Assembly (NCBI GenBank): GCA_028695445.1
Contig: JAQVIV010000005.1
Coordinates: 4,842 to 45,851, forward strand
DNA length: 41,010 nt
Direction: 5' to 3'
Origin: Candidatus Shapirobacteria bacterium
GTDB lineage: Bacteria > Patescibacteriota > Microgenomatia > 0-14-0-10-38-17
The notes under the pieces were generated by a model that saw only the letters and a list, made by a program, of their open reading frames with translations, was not told the origin of the DNA and ran no database searches. Of this stretch, positions 35,548-41,010 are shown piece by piece (positions within the stretch are counted from its first letter, which is position 1; each line of letters opens with the position of its first letter). A program made the position numbers and the translations under genes.

Positions 35548-36609
35548 TTAGCAGCCCCCTTGAGCGGCCCCAACCTCATCGCCCAGCGTTTCTTGGCACT
35601 CTTGGGGGGGGTTGTTGAAGGCAGAGCAAATGGCCTGTTTAAAACTTTCGGCACTGCGACCACCCTGGTAGAGGGTGTCGTTTATTAACAGGGTTGGTGA
35701 ACCGGAAACATTATGTTCTTCGGTTAAGACAATTTCTTGATCTAAAAGGCTGCTAAACTCTTGTTTTTCGCATTGGGAGATTTTATTAATATCAATGCCA
35801 ACGGTTTTGGCTGGCCCAGTCCAACAAGAGTCGGCGTTTTCGTAAGTGCAGTCGGCATTAATCTCTTTCAAGAAATCCCAAAAAATTTCTGGTTGGTATT
35901 TGTAGACACAAAGCTCGCGAACGTTTTGGTTCAATTCTTGGTCGCCATGGAGGGAAGAATAAGTATCACCGTTTTTGGAAACAATATAACGAGGGACAAT
36001 ATCGGCAGAATCTTTTAACAAATCAACTACCGGCATCATTATTTCTTCGGCCTGATTGCCATAGGGGCAGAAACTCATCAAGAATAACTGGGCCTGAGGT
36101 CGATCGTTTTTGGGCATCTCTTTTGGTTCTGATTCTTCTTCTAAAGATGTTTTGCCGGCCAAAACCCTGTCTTTAAATTCTTGGGTGTCATAGCCGCTAG
36201 GAAAAAGAAATTGACCGTCTTTGGTAATGTAGGAAGTAAAAGTTCCTTGATTGGGAATGGTGATTTCAAAGCTGTAAATAGATCCCAGGTCTTTGAGGTT
36301 GGTAATATCAACTTCTTGATCGGGGAGAATTTCACTAGTGACAAAACCCTTGGTGAATTTCTGGGTTTCTTCTAGGGAGAGGAGGTTTTTGTTAAAAACA
36401 GTTAAGATGACCTGGGCGGGTTTTGAGTTTCCGGCTAGCACAAAAAACAAGACGGGAACCAAAAAAGCGGCAATAGGAACGATAATGGTTTTTTGTTGTT
36501 TCCAAAAAGAACCGAGGTTTAAGTTCTTAACCCCTCGATTAAGAATCTTTTTGAGATTTTTCAGGGGTTGGCTTGATTTTTTTTGAGTTTTCTTTTTTGT
36601 CTTAACCAT
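35548..36609 (-). CDS. Membrane-anchored DsbA/thioredoxin-fold protein
   Basis: AQLFLMSFCPYGNQAEEIMMPVVDLLKD...HNVSGSPTLLINDTLYQGGRSAESFKQAICSAF; N-terminal TM segment. Confidence 0.85.
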   Translation of the reverse strand: MVKTKKKTQKKSSQPLKNLKKILNRGVKNLNLGSFWKQQKTIIVPIAAFLVPVLFFVLAGNSKPAQVILTVFNKNLLSLEETQKFTKGFVTSEILPDQEVDITNLKDLGSIYSFEITIPNQGTFTSYITKDGQFLFPSGYDTQEFKDRVLAGKTSLEEESEPKEMPKNDRPQAQLFLMSFCPYGNQAEEIMMPVVDLLKDSADIVPRYIVSKNGDTYSSLHGDQELNQNVRELCVYKYQPEIFWDFLKEINADCTYENADSCWTGPAKTVGIDINKISQCEKQEFSSLLDQEIVLTEEHNVSGSPTLLINDTLYQGGRSAESFKQAICSAFNNPPQECQETLGDEVGAAQGGC

Positions 36610-36796
36610 AAATTCAAATTTAGTCTATCACCAATGACCAAATTTGGCAATTGTTTTTTGGGTGGTGTCTGACAGATGCCAGACTCTTTTTAAGACCTTT
36701 TTAAGATTTAATTATCAGTTTTCTATATTGACGAACCGTTAGCGAGCTTTTCACGGAATGTTATTTTAGCCCTAAAAAGGAGAATCCTTATTAATG

Positions 36797-36870
36797 GGTG
36801 GTCGACGGGATTTGAACCCGCGTTCTCTTCCTCCACAGGGAAGCGCTTTGCCAACTAAGCTACGACCACC
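36797..36870 (-). tRNA. tRNA-His(GTG)
   Basis: Extra 5' G paired with C73, CTTCC-CTGTGGA-GGAAG anticodon arm, T arm GCGGG-TTCAAAT-CCCGT. Confidence 0.94.
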
Positions 36871-36905
36871 GAATAATCCTTAGGGAATTTTTTGTTATGT
36901 TGCCA

Positions 36906-37403
36906 TTATACCAGAGCCTCCCCAATCTTTTTGTCTAAATTTTTATAATGATGAACTAGGTAATGACAATTCAGACAAAGCCAAACCAAGTTTGAGAGCT
37001 TATTATTATTTCTATTGTGGTCTTTATGATGAACTGTTAGTATTCTTTTGTCTTTGGCTTTACAAAGGGCGCAAAAAGGACTTCTTCCACTTCGTTCTAA
37101 TATATTCCTATATGCTCTAATTCCGTTTTGCCAATTTGCGTGTTTTTCTTCTATAAAATATTTATTTCTCCAGTAAGTTTGGCAAGACTTACTACAAAAA
37201 AATTTACTGCTTTTGGAGCGGGATAATTGCGCGAGTGATCTATATATTTTCTTGCCACATTTAAAGCATTTAACTGTTTTTCCCTTGAACTGTGATTTTG
37301 TGCGACAAGACACCGAACAATATTTACCCCAACCTCGTTTTTGATGGCTTGGCTTAATATAAAATTCTTTTTTACAGATTTTACATTTAACTTGTGGCAT
37401 CAA
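36906..37403 (-). CDS. HNH endonuclease with N-terminal zinc-finger modules
   Basis: CKICKKEFYIKPSHQKRGWGKYCSVSC; CFKCGKKIYRS...FFCSKSC; HNH core FCALCKAKDKRILTVHHKDHNRNNNKLSNLVWLCLNCHYLVH. Confidence 0.93.
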   Translation of the reverse strand: MMPQVKCKICKKEFYIKPSHQKRGWGKYCSVSCRTKSQFKGKTVKCFKCGKKIYRSLAQLSRSKSSKFFCSKSCQTYWRNKYFIEEKHANWQNGIRAYRNILERSGRSPFCALCKAKDKRILTVHHKDHNRNNNKLSNLVWLCLNCHYLVHHYKNLDKKIGEALV

Positions 37404-37450
37404 CTTCTGTTTTAGAATATGAACTTTTCAGTGTCAAATTACCTGTTTTT

Positions 37451-37488
37451 GTACAAACCCGTGCTCTAACCATTGAGCTATAGCCACC
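37451..37488 (-). pseudogene. tRNA-His-like 5'-half remnant
   Basis: Reverse strand GGTGGCTATAGCTCAATGGTTAGAGCACGGGTTTGTAC; breaks off in the anticodon loop; no 3' half found nearby. Confidence 0.75.
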
Positions 37489-37545
37489 AAGTTAAAATTT
37501 AAAAGTTTTTTTTGGGCTTTACTTTTAATTTTTAATTGTTCTTTG

Positions 37546-37619
37546 CGTCCCCGGTGTGATTCGAACACACGGCCTACTCCTTAGAAGGGAGTTGCTCTAT
37601 CCGACTGAGCTACGGGGAC
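37546..37619 (-). tRNA. tRNA-Arg(TCT)
   Basis: GTCCCCG/CGGGGAC acceptor, ACTCC-CTTCTAA-GGAGT anticodon arm. Confidence 0.94.
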
Positions 37620-37702
37620 TAAAATTTATTATTAGCCTTATTTTAACAAAATAACGGGCCAAAAACAATTTGGCGAAAGTTGGTGTATAATATTATAGGC
37701 TT

Positions 37703-38458
37703 ATGAGAGAAAGATTTTTATCGGAAACAAATCAAGCTCTTCAAATGGAGCGAATCAGAATGTTTATTGGTTTGGCTGGGATTAACGCCAATGATATTCT
37801 CAAGACGGATAAGCCTTCCTGGTCGGTTAATCATTCTCTTGAGGGCTTTGTTGATAGGGTTAATCATTTAGAATTACTTTCTCCTTTTACCATGGAATAT
37901 CATTTTAATAGGCCTCGAGGGTGGGTTGTTGGTAGCTGGGGTAATTTTTTTCTGGATGCCCCAAGAGGACTATTGATTCAAGCAAAATCGGATCATGTTC
38001 AAAAAGAAGAATCTTCGGCGGTGGCGGGAATTGCCTTTTCAGTTGTTGGTCTTGACTCGATTGATCCTGGTCGATATCCAAACTTAGATTTTCTTTGTTT
38101 GAAACCGGGTGATATTTTGGTGGCTCAAATTCAAGCGCAAAAGGGGCTTGGTTGGGAACAGCGGGAAAAACTAAAGGAGCTTAAATGGGAAAGGAGTTTG
38201 CTTGGGGCAGTGTTCGATTGGGCCGAAAGGGCTGGTTTTCCTCGGGTTTTAGTAGTGCCGGCCGCCAATAATTATTGGCTTACCGATGCTGGTTGTCAGG
38301 ACATCAGGCCTAGTTTAGAAAAAAGATTGTTTTTACGCTATGATGTTACCGCTCGGCGATGTGGTTTTCAACAAGAAAGAGAAAATCAACCCTATTGTCA
38401 AGAAACGCTTAAAAAGAGGACCCATGATGCTCTTTGGGGTTACCAGAAAGCAGGTTAG
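37703..38458 (+). CDS. Hypothetical protein of unknown function
   Basis: 251-aa ORF, TATAAT (37686-37691) 11 nt upstream of ATG; no family recognised. Confidence 0.7.
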   Translation: MRERFLSETNQALQMERIRMFIGLAGINANDILKTDKPSWSVNHSLEGFVDRVNHLELLSPFTMEYHFNRPRGWVVGSWGNFFLDAPRGLLIQAKSDHVQKEESSAVAGIAFSVVGLDSIDPGRYPNLDFLCLKPGDILVAQIQAQKGLGWEQREKLKELKWERSLLGAVFDWAERAGFPRVLVVPAANNYWLTDAGCQDIRPSLEKRLFLRYDVTARRCGFQQERENQPYCQETLKKRTHDALWGYQKAG

Positions 38459-39540
38459 GTTTTAATTATTTGATATTTTTTGGATCCCAAACCAATTTTT
38501 TCACCCATATCAAGAATTGGCTGGTAGTCAACCTCATTAATTTTTAAAAAGAGGTTTTTGCCTGCTTTTTGATTGATCCAGTCAAGACTGGCTTGATCAA
38601 TAGCTACCGGATCATCGGAGATTAAAACACCCAAATCATCCATTAGCTTTGGGCTGGTAGAAGAAAAGCAGTCGCAAACAGCATTAATATTAATAAGGTA
38701 GTTGAGGTAAAGACTAGGTTTATTTTTTACTAAAGCGTAGGCATAAATGGCGGTTTTTTCTTGGCAGGTTACCAAGTCTTCTTTATTAACTTCAATTACT
38801 TTTTGAGGGCAGACAGCAACGCATTCGCCACAGCCAATACACTTCTCGTAGTCAATAATAATTTTGTCTCCTTCTTTTTTGATCGCTTCGGTTGGACAAT
38901 TTTCGGTACACAAACCACAAACCAGACATCGATTGTGGTCGATTTTGCCAATAGTGCTGGCATGAAGAATTTTTTTGCCCCCAGGTGTCGCTGCCCCCAT
39001 GCCTAAATTTTTCAAAGCCCCCCCAAAACCAAACATGGGGTGACCCTTAACATGAGACAAGCAAAAGATGCTGCCAGCTTCTCGTAATTCTTTACCCAGG
39101 TGAATTGGCAGGCTTTGGTATTGATTATCCAGCTCAGATAATCTAAATTCAAAATCATCTTCCTCGGCAATAATTACTGGTAGTCCCAAGTCGGCAAAAC
39201 CGTGATTATGGGCGGTTTCAAGATGGTTTTTAGTGCCGCTTCGTTGACCGGTATAAAGGGTGTTGGTATCAGTTAAAAAACTTTTCCTTTTTTGATTGAC
39301 TAACCAGTCAATTGCCGGTTTAATAATTTCCCCTCTTAAAGCGTTATTATTGCCCGGTTCTCCAAAGTGGGTTTTGACAGCAATTGGCTCGATAAGATTA
39401 ATTTTGGCTTTTTCTAAAATGTTAAAAAGCTTTCGCGGTCTTTTTTGGTGGTCGGACCATGATAGCTGGTAAACTTGGCTTATTTTTTTCATTTCTATAT
39501 GGCGTTGTTCATTGTAAAGTAGCGAATAAGAATCTGTCAA
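38455..39540 (-). CDS. DUF362 family protein with 4Fe-4S ferredoxin domain
   Basis: AVKTHFGEPGNNNALRG...LSHVKGHPMFGFGGALKNLGMG...HNRCLVCGLCTENCPTEAIKKEGDKIIIDYEKCIGCGECVAVCPQKVI. Confidence 0.92.
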   Translation of the reverse strand: MTDSYSLLYNEQRHIEMKKISQVYQLSWSDHQKRPRKLFNILEKAKINLIEPIAVKTHFGEPGNNNALRGEIIKPAIDWLVNQKRKSFLTDTNTLYTGQRSGTKNHLETAHNHGFADLGLPVIIAEEDDFEFRLSELDNQYQSLPIHLGKELREAGSIFCLSHVKGHPMFGFGGALKNLGMGAATPGGKKILHASTIGKIDHNRCLVCGLCTENCPTEAIKKEGDKIIIDYEKCIGCGECVAVCPQKVIEVNKEDLVTCQEKTAIYAYALVKNKPSLYLNYLININAVCDCFSSTSPKLMDDLGVLISDDPVAIDQASLDWINQKAGKNLFLKINEVDYQPILDMGEKIGLGSKKYQIIKT

Positions 39541-39556
39541 ATTTTAGGTTTGAGTT

Positions 39557-39592
39557 ACACCCCCGGGGTGTTTTACACCCTTAAGGTGTAAA
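39557..39592. repeat. Two adjacent palindromes sharing an ACACC core
   Basis: ACACCCC-C-GGGGTGT (39557-39571) and TTTACACC-CTTAA-GGTGTAAA (39572-39592). Confidence 0.9.
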
Positions 39593-39901
39593 CTGGGAGG
39601 TGATGGAAAGCTTAATTATTAAATCAAAATTATCTTCTTTTTTGGTATCAGTAACCGTTTTTTTTCCACATAGCTGACATTGATGAACTATTCGCCACCT
39701 CTCTCCTTTCTTAATAACCCCGATTGGTTTCATTGTTCCTTGGCAATCTGATTGACGGTCGCCAGGAACTTCTTGGTCAACATGTTTGCTCCAGAGGCAA
39801 TAGGGACAGTGGTTGACATATCCTCCGCCGGCAACTTTTTGGCCGCAATTTAAACAAACAAATTTTTCTTTTTTGGGAACAAGAAAGTTTTTTCGCCTCA
39901 C
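39581..39901 (-). CDS. RNHCP-domain zinc-binding protein
   Basis: FVCLNCGQKVAGGGYVNHCPYCLWSKHVDQEVPGDRQSDCQGTMKPIG...HQCQLCGKK. Confidence 0.88.
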   Translation of the reverse strand: MRRKNFLVPKKEKFVCLNCGQKVAGGGYVNHCPYCLWSKHVDQEVPGDRQSDCQGTMKPIGVIKKGERWRIVHQCQLCGKKTVTDTKKEDNFDLIIKLSITSQFTP

Positions 39902-39997
39902 AATTTATATTTTCTCATAAAAAATTATTGATGCTGGATCCAGGATCCGGCAAGGTTAACAACGAATTGTTGTGCTTGATGATAAAATATAAAGAGA

Positions 39998-41010
39998 ATG
40001 AAAAAGCCGATTTATTTTGATTATGCCGCTACTACACCAGTTGATGAGCGGGTGCTGTCAGCGATGCTTCCCTATTTTGGGGATAAGTTTGCTAATTCCG
40101 TTTCTTTGCATCAGCCTGGCCAAGAGGCCGCCAAAGCGGTAGATTCGTCCAGAAAAACACTGGCTCGTCTTTTGGGCGCCAAGAAAGAAGAGATTATTTT
40201 TACCTCTTCGGCCACCGAGAGTAACAACTTAGCCCTTAAGGGTTTGACCTGGGCCAATCCGAATAAAAAACATCTTTTGGTTTCCTCAATTGAACACGAT
40301 TGCGTTTTAAATAGTGCTAAGTGGCTTTCAAGTCAGGGATATCAAGTAGAGGAAATTCCGGTTGATGAAACCGGCCTGGTTAACCCTGATCAGGTAGCCA
40401 AAATGATTCGTCCTGATACTTTATTGGTATCGGTGATTTATGCCAGTAATGAAGTCGGTACTATTGAGCCAATTGAAGAAATTGGTCAGGTTTGTCGAGA
40501 AAAAGAAGTTTTGTTTCATACCGATGCGGCGCAAACTTTTGGTAAATTGCCGATTGATGTTAATAAGATGAATATTGACTTACTGACAGCATCGTCTCAT
40601 AAAATTTATGGCCCTAAAGGGGCGGCTCTGCTTTATCTTCGTTCCGGAATTAAGATCACTCCCCTGCTCCATGGTGGCGGCCACGAACAAACCCGGCGCT
40701 CCTCAACTGTTAATGTGCCAGCCCTGGTTGGTTTTGCCAAAGCGGCCCAAATTGTTTACCAAGAAATGGAGTCGGAAAACAAAAGATTGATCACCCTTCG
40801 CGATCGGACCATTAAAACCGTTCTGGAGAAAATTCCCAAATCCCGCCTTAATGGTCATCCTCAAAAACGCTTGAGTAATAATATTAATTTGCGTTTTGCC
40901 GGGATTGAGGGCGAGGCGATTTTAATGAAGCTAGACGCTAAAGGGATTGCTGTTTCCACTGGTTCGGCTTGCGCCTCGGTTGGCATATCGGGCCAATTGG
41001 GCGGTTTTGC
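39998..41010 (+). CDS. Cysteine desulfurase (NifS/IscS family), cut off by the window edge
   Basis: MKKPIYFDYAATTPVDERVLSAMLPYF...TSSATESNNLALKG...HTDAAQTFGKLPIDV...SSHKIYGPKGAALLY...STGSACAS. Confidence 0.95.
   Translation, partial: MKKPIYFDYAATTPVDERVLSAMLPYFGDKFANSVSLHQPGQEAAKAVDSSRKTLARLLGAKKEEIIFTSSATESNNLALKGLTWANPNKKHLLVSSIEHDCVLNSAKWLSSQGYQVEEIPVDETGLVNPDQVAKMIRPDTLLVSVIYASNEVGTIEPIEEIGQVCREKEVLFHTDAAQTFGKLPIDVNKMNIDLLTASSHKIYGPKGAALLYLRSGIKITPLLHGGGHEQTRRSSTVNVPALVGFAKAAQIVYQEMESENKRLITLRDRTIKTVLEKIPKSRLNGHPQKRLSNNINLRFAGIEGEAILMKLDAKGIAVSTGSACASVGISGQLGGF

Noticed and set aside
36871-37488. Group I intron in tRNA-His containing the HNH gene
   Set aside because: The 3' half matching the broken tRNA is not present and the ORF leaves almost no room for an intron core; a complete, different tRNA-His follows instead.
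1-41010. Recoded UGA (as in some other CPR groups)
   Set aside because: Conserved genes here contain no in-frame TGA, and TGA serves as the stop, for example at 22040-22042 and 15757-15759.

Overview
This window looks like a compact chromosomal segment from a Patescibacteria/CPR (Microgenomates-like) bacterium. The assignment rests on gene content and style and was not checked by any search. Housekeeping genes: thrS-infC, tig, dnaB, hisS, rpmE, a short prfA, rpsF-ssb-rpsR, rarA and a cysteine desulfurase running off the right edge. Envelope and accessory genes: two glucosaminidase-like proteins, HtrA, CtpA, a MacAB-like exporter, a TasA/SipW-like module, an ADP-forming acyl-CoA synthetase, a DRG-type GTPase, DsbA-like and DUF362/ferredoxin proteins. 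Seven tRNA genes are readable, plus several tRNA fragments. The best candidates for something undescribed are: (1) a five-gene, partly overlapping locus joining a 7TM membrane protein, a RimK-like ATP-grasp ligase fused to a retropepsin-like domain, and a HlyD/ABC exporter (19842-24973); (2) two independent cases of a broken tRNA 5' half, then a small homing-type nuclease gene (GIY-YIG or HNH), then an intact tRNA of the same specificity; (3) a nucleoside-deoxyribosyltransferase-like domain fused to a ribbon-helix-helix domain; (4) many -10 boxes only about 9-12 nt upstream of start codons, suggesting very short leaders; (5) an ~80-bp homologous element directly upstream of both thrS and rarA; (6) two possible short structured RNAs. 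Several core proteins (ThrRS, trigger factor, RF1) lack domains normally present. No CRISPR array was seen.
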